This document shows, in pieces, positions 44,601 to 54,170 of a stretch of 64,000 bases of DNA (its first letter is position 1; each line of letters starts with the position of its first letter). This DNA comes from Blattamonas nauphoetae (lineage: Eukaryota > Preaxostyla > Oxymonadida), in the NCBI GenBank assembly GCA_033064195.1, contig JARBJD010000176.1:1-64000 (forward strand), written 5' to 3'. The notes beneath the pieces are model-generated. The model worked only from the letters and a program-made list of their open reading frames with translations. It was not told where the DNA came from and ran no database searches. The position numbers and the translations under genes are program-made.

Positions 44601-45360
44601 GTACCTCCGAAAGGCTCCTACCAGCGATTAAAAGGAAGAGTGACAAACGTTGAATGATAACAGCCGCTCGGTACTGCTTTATGTGCAGATCGATGATTGG
44701 ACGAATTCGTCGTCTGACCACGACTCCACGCCACACTTTCTGAAGAAATAATGCCGCTTTCTCGCGAGCCTTTGATTCTGAACTTGCAATTGTTAACTTT
44801 GAAGATAAGATAATCTGAGGGAAAGGAAAAAACTGCATGTTGCCAGGCTTGTGCTATCAGTTTTTTCCATTGTGCTGTGATAGTATTGTTAGACCCCTTA
44901 AAGTAGGAGATCTGATTCTGGGCAATAATTCCAATTTCGCTTTCGTCCTCTGTGAGAATGATATCTTTGATTGATTCAAGAAGAATATCCACGATTCTTG
45001 TCTTACTCCAAAATGAAGCAATGATAGATAATATACTTTTGAGAGTGCATCTGATGTGATGTAAATACTTCGGTCGTTCACGGTGATCCAGTATGTCTTT
45101 CCACTCGACTCATCAGACGACCGATACGTACAGAAACTCTGTTTGAAGGAGATATGAAAGAATGAATATTCAATTATAAAAAAACAAACAGAAATCAGAT
45201 TATCTGTCTGGGCCATCGGTACGAGGGGAAAGACCCTCTCTTTACGAGATTCAGAACTGATCGGACCATGAAGTCGTCTTCTGCTCAGTTTCGAGCTGAA
45301 TTGATGATCCTGAACGAAGTCTTCAACATATCCTCGAGAAATTGTGTGTAGACACAACAT
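41622..45360 (-). CDS. anoctamin (TMEM16) with N-terminal IQ motifs
   Basis: Exons 45360-45190, 45138-45037, 45001-44834, 44814-44649, 44617-44415, 44344-41837 and 41789-41622 give about 1160 codons. The N-terminus (YWITVNDRSIYITSDALSK, TRIVDILLESIKDIILT) resembles a lipid-binding myosin-tail/PH-like fold. IQ motifs follow (ALFLQKVWRGVVVRRRI, AAVIIQRAFRRYIQRKRL), predicting calmodulin binding. The anoctamin core has IRFGDSLIPRAIEKGYALKI, IASYFGERVAAQFAF and about ten hydrophobic spans, interrupted by a long charged cytoplasmic loop; the C-terminus is a coiled coil (KQFKADMEEFYRKQEERKKK). TMEM16 proteins are Ca2+-activated lipid scramblases or chloride channels. The intron at 44815-44833 is either 19 nt or, with a later AAG acceptor, 37 nt; both keep the frame. 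Confidence 0.88.
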
Positions 45361-45445
45361 AACAACATTTGAAAGCCGTTTGATCGTCGCCTCTACACAA
45401 AATTCGATTGTTGTGGGCGTGTCATCTGGATTTGCGAGCTAGTTC
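45361..45445. promoter_or_regulatory. 85-bp divergent intergenic region
   Basis: The anoctamin and SLC35F6-like start codons face away from each other with only 85 bp between them, so both promoters and leaders must share this space. No specific box was recognised. Confidence 0.45.
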
Positions 45446-46882
45446 ATGGCTCATCATTCTGTTGTCACAGTAGGGCTTTGTATTCTTGGATTTTTGCTTT
45501 TTGGTGCCGGAAACTCCATTCTGGGCAAAATGCTCCTCAACTCATCTGCAACCGATTCATTCGGTGTCGAGCGACAATTTGAAAAACCATGGTGTCTTAT
45601 TGTTGTTTTTCCATATTCATCACCATCTTCTGTTCTATTTTCTCACTTCTTTGGTCTCTCACAGGTTCCAGAATTGGCTGATGGTCTGGTGACATTACTC
45701 GTTTTCATGGGGTCATTTATCATCTTCCATCCATTCAACTTTCAGTTTTTGGGGATGATGCTTGTTATTATCCCGGAATCTATCTCGGTAAGATGCACAA
45801 GACAAGATCAACTCATCTCTACAACATCTCCCAACCACAAAGAAAAAGAGGAACACGAACGCCAAACAAACATTCCAGTCTGATGTGTACTCTTATTTTT
45901 ACGATTGATACGTCAAATTTCTCCTTTTTCACGACACACTATTGCAGATTCAGATTCGTCTTCTTATCCCCGCCATTTGTGATGTTGCCGCCACGATCAT
46001 GATGAATGCAGCACTTGTCTCCATTCCCGTCTCTATTTGGCAAATGTTGCGCGGTATGCTGCCTCGTTCTTCGATTCCAGTCTTCTCCTCCTTCACCAGG
46101 CTCTATCATCCTGTTTACTGCTCTCCTGACTGTGTTCTACCGAAGAAAGCCCCTCACTTCGATGCAATGGCTTGGAGTGGGTGTTGTCTTTCTCTCGTTG
46201 TGCATTCTTGGTGTCACTGCTGTTCTGTCTGATGCCTCGACCAAGAAGATCACCTTTTCTCGTACTCTCGTTGGTGTCGGGCTCGTTGTCGGCGCGCAGT
46301 GTGTCCAGGCCTTCCAAACGATTGTCGAAGAGAAGTTTCTGCACGATTCGAACACTCGTCCTCTGCTCATCGTTGGGTTTGAAGGGATTTGGGGGATTCT
46401 GTTCTGCACGTTTCTCTTCATGCCAATCGCGTACTTCATTCCCACCACGCCAGGTGATGGGCTCTGTGAAGATTTCTGGGATTCGTTGGTGATGCTTCGG
46501 AACAACCCGCAGCTGGTGCTGTTCTCGCTGGCGTACATGGTCAGCATCCTGCTCTTCAACGTGACCGGAATGGTGATGTCTGCTCTCTCTTCTTCTCATC
46601 TGTGCCACTCCCCCATTCAGCATTTCTGCAACATCCGCACTCACTCGGAACATCCTGGAGCCGATGCGGACGATGATTGTGTGGGTTGTGTCCCTCCTCC
46701 AGTTCTCCCTCTCCAACGGAGCGTTTGGGGAGCCTTGGCAGATCTGGAGTTGGATGCAGCTTGGTGGATTTGTGTTGATGACAATCGGAATCTTCACATA
46801 CAACAATGTTTGGAGGATCTGTGCTCCCAAGCTGAAACCACCACAACTTCCTTCGACAGCAGAGCTGACTGATGTCGATTGA
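45446..46882 (+). CDS. SLC35F6: SLC35F6-like drug/metabolite transporter
   Basis: Exons 45446-45591, 45665-45683, 45746-45787, 45948-46053, 46100-46577 and 46621-46882 sum to 350 codons. Family signatures: GFLLFGAGNSILGKML, FEKPWFQNWLM, IPAICDVAATIMMNAALV, IWQMLRGSIILFTALLTVFY, QWLGVGVVFLSL and the C-terminal SATSALTRNILEPMRTM. This is the DMT-fold SLC35F6 (C2orf18/ANT2BP) group, a ten-span membrane protein of endolysosomal or similar membranes with unclear substrate. Exon 2 is a 19-nt microexon encoding the core of the conserved FQNWLM motif. The motif is otherwise disrupted, so the microexon is well supported. Introns range from 43 to 160 nt. Confidence 0.88.
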
Positions 46883-46990
46883 AGTCTTTATTCATCATTT
46901 CACTCATTTTTGTCTTGTTTTCATGAAGTTTTTTGAGAAAACAACGTTCTTTCGGACAGTTCTGAGGCCCAATATTTTTCTTTCCTTGCG

Positions 46991-47411
46991 ATGACATCTC
47001 TAGCTGTGGGTGCTATGGCTTCACAAGCCAAAAAAATGGCAAAGGATTTTGTTGGTGCTGATGATGAAGACTCTCGTCCAGAACAACAACGTTCTCCATC
47101 ACCACCTCCCAGAAAACGGACTCCAGCTCGTGAGAAAAGGAGGTTAATACTGAATACATTCACTTAATTAATCAATATTTCATATATCTCTATTTTGATC
47201 CTGCAGCAAGGAGACACAAGCAATCATGGACAAATATAAGAAGGACCCGAAATCCAAGAAGCGAAATTATCCGAAAACAAAAAGTGGCGATGACCAATCG
47301 ATGCACGATCCTCTCAATGAGCGGAGTTCGAAAGGAGGAAAGTCGAGCTGCGACTGCGTCATCTTTGTCTCTTCTTCCTCATTTTCATCTCTCCTCCCTC
47401 TCCTGTAGTGA
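46991..47411 (+). CDS. small complexin-like protein with C-terminal CaaX box
   Basis: Exons 46991-47142 and 47207-47366 encode exactly 104 codons, ending CDCVIF. A third splice (47367-47408, GTCTCT...CTGTAG) places a TGA directly after the Phe. The resulting C-terminus CVIF is a CaaX prenylation signal; without this splice the protein gains a 14-residue Ser-rich tail and loses it. The N-terminus (LAVGAMASQAKKMAKDFVG) is an amphipathic helix, and EKRSKETQAIMDKYKKDPK resembles the complexin central helix R-x-x-I-x-D-K-Y. Some animal complexins are prenylated and clamp SNARE-driven exocytosis. Complexin identity is tentative given the short, charged sequence. Confidence 0.55.
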
Positions 47412-47564
47412 ACGTCTTTTCGGTGACTCTTCTCAAATGGGTCAAACATGTTCTTTCGCACTTCAATTTCATGAATTAATTCTGTGACTCCACACAATGA
47501 AGACTGTGAGATGAACACAAAAGGAAAAGACAAAAAATGAATTCCCGACTGAACATCTTCTCAC

Positions 47565-48619
47565 TCAATCAAAAAAATTAGAAATCGAAATCTCTTCTCC
47601 CTTTCTAAATTTGAGGAGTGCTTCAGAAACCACTGATTCTGGTGGAAATTCGACTCCATTACATCCGCAGTATTCTGACATTTCCACCGCTAAATCCACG
47701 AGTTGGTGAGAGATAGGGAGACAGAAGTCATAGTGTTTGGAGAATGTCTCAGCTTTCCGATCGAGAATACGATCATATTCGATCATGGCTCTCGCGCGCT
47801 GAAAATGTGGAGAATAAAGCTAAATAAGTGAAACCCTGTCTTCTAATTCCATTGGATGAGTGGGAGTAAGGAATTTTTTCATCGCTTTCTGATATTCTGC
47901 ATCTCTTCGGCGTTGGAAAGCTTCTTGATCAGTCAGCCGCTTCAACTCGGACTGTTGCTTTTTCTGTTCCTTTTGCATTGCACTACGGGAGAAAGAAGGT
48001 GCATTTTGGAGAGAAACGTGAGAATAAATGTGTAGGTATAGATGGTGAGGAGAACTTGAAATGTCTGACGTTTTTTCCGAAGTTCGTCTGTCTATCTGTA
48101 GTTTTAACAGTTCAATGAGCAATTCATCTCCAAGAGAGGCGAATTTTGCATTTTGTTGGCTTTGTCTCTCATCATTCTCCTGTTTTGCTTGTCGTTTTTC
48201 TTTTTCGATTCTAGATTGAGTTCCATCGACTTGCTTGTCCTGTACATGATGTGATAGAAGTGTACAAAGTAGTTATCGATAATTGAACTTGTGAAAGAAG
48301 ACCTTAAGCGTTCGTAGAAAGAGTGTAGTTTGATTGTGATTTGGACTCTGGGTCTCCTTAACCTGCAAACAACATTAATAGAAAAAGTTTGATGAATGAG
48401 ATTTAAACCTGTTGTTGGATCTTTTGTAGGTTTTCCGTTGGTGTTCCATTCAATAAGCTTTCTGTCTTCTTCTGAAGTGATAAATTGGATGAGAATGTTG
48501 TCAAAGCCGAAAAAAACCGAGTTAGTTGTGGTTCTCACTCCTAAGCGTTGGAGATTTTGTTCAAACTGAGCGATATCATCAAGTGGTGAACTGCTCATTC
48601 GTTTTAACGGGATGATCAA
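47565..48619 (-). CDS. SPEF2-like flagellar protein (short)
   Basis: Start ATG at 48619 or 48598 (MSSSPLDDIAQFEQNLQRLG). The downstream exons are clear: IEKEKRQAKQENDERQ, DELLIELLKLQIDRRTSEKT, AMQKEQKKQQSELKRLTDQE, and after a GTTTCA...TTCAG intron, RARAMIEYDRILDRKAETFS followed by KHYDFCLPISHQLVDLAVEM. The last part aligns by eye with the Glu/Lys/Ala coiled coil and H-Y-x-x-C-x-x-I-x-x-Q-I-V-D-L motif of SPEF2, a central-apparatus protein of motile flagella. The junction near 48.37 kb did not resolve cleanly. At ~250-300 residues it is far shorter than SPEF2 (~1,800), so it is a reduced relative or a different coiled-coil protein sharing the motif. Confidence 0.45.
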
Positions 48620-48721
48620 CAGATATCCTCAACGGGGACGTTTTAGATCAGTAAAACCAAGTTCTTTGGGGTATTATATAAAATATTGCAAATTGCTCTC
48701 CGATAAAGACAAAACTGCAGT

Positions 48722-49771
48722 TTATAAGCGGATAATGACTTTCTGGTTCGAATTCCAGCTAAACTCTTTTAAAACAAATGTACACATCTCCCTTGCAGCT
48801 TCACCGTTTCGCCCATGCACAGCAGACATTCTGTGTTGCTCCAGCCACTCCATCAATCCAGTGTCAAACAGCGTGGAAAAAGTGTGCCTTTTCCGTGCCG
48901 GGGGGACATTGACGTATCTTGCCCAGTTAATGAGCGGTGTGCAGAGGTCCACAAATCCGACCCGAAGCGTGTCTTCCGTCTCAAGATCGTCGAAAGAGGC
49001 AGAGAGAGGAAGGCCGAGATGGAGGGATGCAAAGTACGATTGGACAAAAGGGTCATATCCAGACAGCTCAAACAGTGACCAGAGAATGCTGTGGAATTTG
49101 GGCTTAGTTTCCTGGCGATTAATGCGTTTGTAGTTGTGTGCGATGAATTTGATGTAAGGGCGAGCAGGAACAAGCAATCCACGATACACACGGTCCTGTA
49201 GCCAATCTTGTTTTGTGGTGTTGAAGGAACGGGTCTGTGGGAGAGTACGAATCAGTGCAAGTTGGATTTCGTAAAAGATGATGTCAAGGAGATTGGAATG
49301 AAATTGGATATCATCCAATGTGCGAGAGGAAGCCGAAAGAGATGATGGGAGAGCTGAAAGGCAGTCTGACTCCAGAAACAGAACTCTATGCCGTTCTGTG
49401 CCAAAATGGCAGACGGCTCGAATGAGTGCGAGAATAGCCTCCGAAAGCGGTGTAATTTTGAGAGACAAAAGCAACTCAAAACTTTTGAAGAGATTTGTTG
49501 AGTCATGAGTCGAGGATGGGCAGAGATCGTAGAGGAGGAGTTTGATGGGTTGAGGCTGGGGGCTGGTAGGAGTCAGAAACTTAATCAATTTGACGGCATT
49601 TGCATGCTCTGAAGGAGAGAGACCTCGTCCAGAAGCTGCATACTCAATGAGAAGTGTGTATGTTTCGGCAACGACTGAGAAAGGTGTGCTATCGTCGACA
49701 CTGACAAGTTGGAAAGTATTTGTTGAGGAGGAGAAGTCCTTTTCAATGGTAGCCGATGGTTTGTTCCCCAT
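48722..49771 (-). CDS. uncharacterised helical protein, possibly myristoylated
   Basis: 349 residues from MGNKPSATIEKD; an in-frame ATG seven codons upstream (49792) would add MNQTYQP. The shorter start is preferred because MGNKPS fits an N-myristoylation site. The rest is mostly alpha-helical with regular Leu/Ile spacing (SEILL-type helices such as KSFELLLSLKITPLSEAILA), suggesting an armadillo/HEAT-like solenoid. No family recognised. It is intronless and ends 103 bp from the next gene on the same strand. Confidence 0.6.
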   Translation of the reverse strand: MGNKPSATIEKDFSSSTNTFQLVSVDDSTPFSVVAETYTLLIEYAASGRGLSPSEHANAVKLIKFLTPTSPQPQPIKLLLYDLCPSSTHDSTNLFKSFELLLSLKITPLSEAILALIRAVCHFGTERHRVLFLESDCLSALPSSLSASSRTLDDIQFHSNLLDIIFYEIQLALIRTLPQTRSFNTTKQDWLQDRVYRGLLVPARPYIKFIAHNYKRINRQETKPKFHSILWSLFELSGYDPFVQSYFASLHLGLPLSASFDDLETEDTLRVGFVDLCTPLINWARYVNVPPARKRHTFSTLFDTGLMEWLEQHRMSAVHGRNGEAAREMCTFVLKEFSWNSNQKVIIRL

Positions 49772-49935
49772 TGGCTGGTAAGTCTGATTCACAAGTAGCG
49801 GCTTTGAATTTTGATCAGACCTTTATTTATTTATTGATTGAGTCGGTGAATAGACCACAATTTCACAACTAGAAGGGGGTAACCGTTTGAAAGAAAGAAA
49901 TTAATGGCAAAAAACGTATAAAAATAAAGACTGAA

Positions 49936-50960
49936 CTAGAAATCATAAAGATCATCATCTGCTTTCATCAACTTCGGAACTGGTCGGGCAGTTTTAGTCG
50001 AAGTTGTTTTTACCGACTTGCCAGACTCTGAGCCAGCACTTGGCCGTGTTCTTGTCTCGCTTCCCGACTTCTCCGAGGTGCGTGTGCTTGTCCGCTTCGA
50101 AGCCAGCGGCGGGTCGTCGAAGTCGTCGTCTGCTGCTGGCTTGGCCACTCTTCGCACGACTCGCTTTGTGCTCGACTTCGGATCCGCAGCCTTCGTCTCT
50201 TCAGGCTCTGACTGCTTCGCGGACGATGAGGAAGTTGTCTTGCGAGCTGGGCGAGGCGAGAGAGGTCGACGAGCTGATAGTTGTGACTCGTCGGCAGAGG
50301 CGGGTGTGGGCGTGGGTGTGGACGGTGCTGGTTTTGTGGTTCGTGCTGGTCTTTCCTTCGGAGCGGCCGATGTTGAGTCCGAGTCTTTGTCTTTGCTCGA
50401 CACCCGGCGAGGGGAGGCTGGCCGCTGTGTCTTCGTCGAAGGGGTGCTGAGAGAGGGCTGCGGTGTGGGCGATTCCGACCCGCTTCCTTCTGTTTTTGTT
50501 CCTCGCGACGAAGGAGGCCGTGTGGTCTTCGACGTTCGAGTGGTCGCTGTTTTCTCGTCTTTGAAGACGTTTGCTGGTTTTGTGGGTGACGTGGGGGTGG
50601 GAGTGGGTGATGTAACTGTCTTGCGAGTCCCTGATTTTGGGCGGGATGTCGTTGTGGGCTTCACTTCTGTTTTTGCTGGTTTGGAGAGATATGACGGGCG
50701 TATGTGATGAATGGGACGGGAAGGTGCAGGAATAAGAGGTGTTGAACGTGTGGAAGCAAGAGAAGAGACAGTTGGAAGATCCTGGCTGGTGCTGGAGTGA
50801 TTGATGAACACAGACGACCATCCGGGGTTGGCGCCTGAGAGCTGTGTTCTACAAAAGCGAACACGACAGAATGAGGGTCATTGAAAGGAGAAAGAGGGGC
50901 ATACTCCATTTCAGAGAGGAGAGTGTCGAGAGACGGTTCCTTGAATGAGTTGATGTCCAT
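49936..50960 (-). CDS. basic Ser/Thr/Pro-rich disordered protein
   Basis: Exons 50960-50905 and 50848-49936 (56-nt intron, GTATGC...TTGTAG) sum to 322 codons. Splicing gives MDINSFKEPSLDTLLSEMET followed by QLSGANPGWSSVF. The remainder is dominated by Lys, Arg, Thr, Ser and Pro (KPTTTSRPKSGTRKT-like), ending in DDDLYDF. Composition resembles microtubule-binding or nuclear tail proteins. No domain is recognised. Strong charge and low complexity make antisense open frames here artefacts. Its start lies only 26 bp below the stop of the dynein-2 light intermediate chain gene. Confidence 0.6.
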
Positions 50961-50986
50961 GCGATTTAAGATATCTGTACAGAACA

Positions 50987-52273
50987 TCAAAAATATTCAA
51001 GAGAGATGCCTTTCTTGTCTTCTTTCACCTTCTCTCGTGGGAACTGCCTGTTGACCGAAGATGCCACCACATCCTGCGCAGACATGACAGCAGAGTCTTT
51101 TCCGTACGTTGGATCAACATCTGCCAGATCCTCAGCACCAGCTGTGAAAAGAAGTTGTTTATCTGAAGATGTGCAATTTTTGACGGCCGGAGCTCGGATT
51201 GGAAGGAGGGAATGGCGAAGAAACATAATGGCCTTGAGAGAACACATTCAAATCAGAGAGTGATGGAGAAACCTTGTTTGTTGAATCACAATCCTTGCTG
51301 TGCCGAATGTATGCGACAAATTGATGGTGGAAGGTGGCAAAGTATCGGATGGCATCGCTAAAACAGCGCTTTTGTGCTCTTCGACAGTATGAACGAGAGA
51401 ACGGCAAACTGATCAAATTTATTCTCAAAGACATCGTAATGTGTGCAGAATACGAAGATAGGGAGACCGCAGGAGTGGACGCCTTTTGTTCTGGAGACAT
51501 GAGAAGGGGAGATGGAGACTTTTTCAGTTTATATGCTCTGCCCGTAATCTCTTCAGCTTCTTTTGGATCTGACTTCTCAAGAATTCTGAGTGAGATAGAA
51601 TGATGACTGAGGAACATGCTGTTTGCATTCTTCGACTCGTGTCTCAATGAGTTCCGTCCAGAACATTAAATCTTGGAAAGCAAGTTGTGGCTAAAGGGAC
51701 GAGAATATGAGGGATGGAATTAAGAACACAAACATTTGTGAGATCAAGCGTGATGACGAAGGATGTCATGGGCAGTTGATAAGGTGTCAAAGGAACGTCA
51801 ATCAGGTTTGCAAACTCTGCTCCTCCACCTGTCAAGGAGTGTGCATGGTGAATGTGTTTTTATGGTTCGAAGAGAGGGCAGGTGATGAGAAATGATGAAC
51901 AAACCAATTTCGTAAAGATTGACAACCGCGTCTGGATCTCCCATTGTTGATAGTTTTTTTCCATAAGAATAGTCAAGTCCAACAGTAGGCTTTCCTGGGT
52001 CTTCTCTGAAATCTGTATTTATTCCGGAGGAGAGTGAAATAAGAGAGAAGAGAAGAGATTGGGTGATATTTTGGTATAAAAATGGGAATCGAACCCTCAA
52101 TAATCCATCTACGGACAGTTGTTTTGCCGCTTCCCTTTCTTCCCACGAATATAGCAGTGTTTACAATTTCTTGGGCGTCTGAAGGAAATATTTCAAAAAC
52201 GAGAATTATGTGGAATTTTGAAGTAGAATGAGACAATACCATCTTGAAAATTGTTTGACTTGGCTTGAGTCAT
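50987..52273 (-). CDS. DYNC2LI1: cytoplasmic dynein-2 light intermediate chain
   Basis: Nine exons (52273-52240, 52178-52095, 52012-51905, 51828-51734, 51690-51608, 51585-51520, 51490-51410, 51378-51273 and 51232-50987) sum to 300 codons. The P-loop is AIFVGRKGSGKTT. Then come PGKPTVGLDYSYGKK, NLYEIGGGAEFANLIDVPL, SFVITLDLTNPQLAF, GLPIFVFCTHYDVFENKFDQ, DAIRYFATFHH and KQLLFTAGAEDLADVDP, each matching the human protein in order. It is part of the retrograde intraflagellar-transport motor, so this organism builds flagella. Introns are tiny (61, 82, 76, 43, 22, 29, 31 and 40 nt). The 22-nt one (51586-51607) may instead be a 40-nt intron using a later acceptor. Confidence 0.88.
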
Positions 52274-52340
52274 AGGTACAATATCAAGTGGCCCGATTTA
52301 AGAGTGGAATCAGATGGTGAATTTGATCCTCCCATCAGAG

Positions 52341-54033
52341 ATGTCTTTCTTTGAATCCAAATCTCCCCAAGCACTTTCCCCGAATAGTTCTCCATTTGAA
52401 CTAACGCTTCTTGTTCTTGTTGAGCTCTCAAAACGCCCAATTAAAGAATATGGTTCTGTTCTAGCCCGTCATTTCCGTTTGTGTTGTCCACTCTTTTCAA
52501 ACTTCAATCCGTTCGTATAGGAATCAACACACAAGATCCAACACTTCAAGAATATGTACTAATCAAATATAGTGTTGGACTCCTTCGATTTTGTCATAAG
52601 ATGAATATATCTCTCACAACAACTCTCACATTCATCAATACAATGATTCGTCTTTATTCTCTTGCACCACATCGAACATTGGCCGAATCACTCTCTGCAG
52701 CCAATAATTCAATGCTACTAATCACTGAACAGTGGAGCTTCTATCAGCAAACAAACCAATCTCTCGATCCTCTCGAAGTGATCATTTCAAACCCATCTCC
52801 ACTCCAACCAATCATGACTCCGAATAGGCAACCACAATCATTTTCTTTATCCACTCCCATGATTGATGATGATGCATATTCTTTCCTCCAACATACCCCC
52901 CAGCATTCCCCAGCGACCTCTCAAAACGATTCCCCTTCCCCGGAACAATTAACCCGAAGTACAGTAAAACAATCCGAAATTGTTCTCCTGCTGGAAAAGG
53001 CAACAACACAGTATACTTTTTTGATGATTATTCTCCCAGATTAATCAAGCTGTACCTGTCACTAAAGTTGTGCGATCGAACCGCTCTTTCTCCCCTCTTC
53101 CGATCGCTTTCTTCTGCTTCATTCGCCCTTGTATCTCACATCCAGACCCTCCAGGTGAAGCTGAAGTCAAAGCGAAAGGAAATGATCCGATGGCATCGCC
53201 AAAACCCAAACGTCGATGCCAACAACTCGCCGCCTCACGTGCGCGCACTGAAAAGCGAGTACGACTGCCTCGTCGCCCAAATTGAGCTTCTGCAGTGCAA
53301 ACAGAACATCCTGGAGCACGAATCGGTTATGGTCGAGGACCAGATTAACACGTTTCTGAAGAAGGCCGAGATGGGCAGCGGACAGACAGCCAGCCAAACA
53401 GCCAGGCCACCCGAGCACGCCTCAACTCCAACATCGCCACCTCGGAATGTCTCCATTCTCACCACACCACAAACCACAAAAGCCCCAATCGCTTCTCCGC
53501 CTGAACGGAAGCGAACCCCGCCCCTGCCCTCCTTCCCCCTCCAAACGCCCCAAAACTCCAAAGCACGAAGGCCGGCCCAGACTGTCCAGGTGATCCGTCC
53601 GCAGACAGCTCTCCGCTCGACAAACCGAGCACAACTGACAACCACCTCGTCAGCTGTGAATCGGTCGGCATCGACTCCGAAGCGGTCGATGTACCCCCCA
53701 CAGCGAAGTTGGAAGGAGAACACGATCGAAGTGGACTCCCCCACGCGGATCACGTGCTTCACAACCATGCCGCGGAACAGGGTTGCAGATGAGATGAAGA
53801 CTCCTCTCAGGGCACGGACAGCGGAGGACCCTGACGTCAACGTCACTCCCAAAACACAACTCCAGCAGCGACGCGCTCATCTCAAACAGCTCGAGAAACC
53901 CAAAACAGAAATGTCGATGCGGATTCTGCAGGAAAAGTTTGAGTCGATCGAAGTTGAGCTCTACACTCAGAAGCCGCAGGGGACAAACCGACCAGCGAGG
54001 AGGCAGGCGATGGAGAAGGGAGGACTAAATTAA
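52341..54033 (+). CDS. uncharacterised protein with central coiled coil
   Basis: Exons 52341-52452, 52521-53010 and 53040-54033 (68 and 29 nt introns) give 531 codons. An in-frame upstream ATG at 52314 is possible. The N-terminal ~140 residues are helical (ELTLLVLVELSKRPIKEYG, YVLIKYSVGLLRFCHKMNIS) and then disordered. The middle has a coiled coil (SHIQTLQVKLKSKRKEMIRW and HVRALKSEYDCLVAQIELLQ). The C-terminus is basic, Thr/Pro-rich, with a last helix (RILQEKFESIEVELYTQK). No domain recognised. It is divergent from the dynein-2 gene, about 70 bp away. Confidence 0.65.
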
Positions 54034-54170
54034 TTCTCACACTTCTTGTTTTTATTGTCTTGTTTGAAGCACTTCACTTTTGATGGTTTTACCGTTCACA
54101 GCCAATCACACAACAAAGAAGGACCAAATGAAGAGAGAATCAAGACAACAAATCAAGAGTTTAAATCAAG

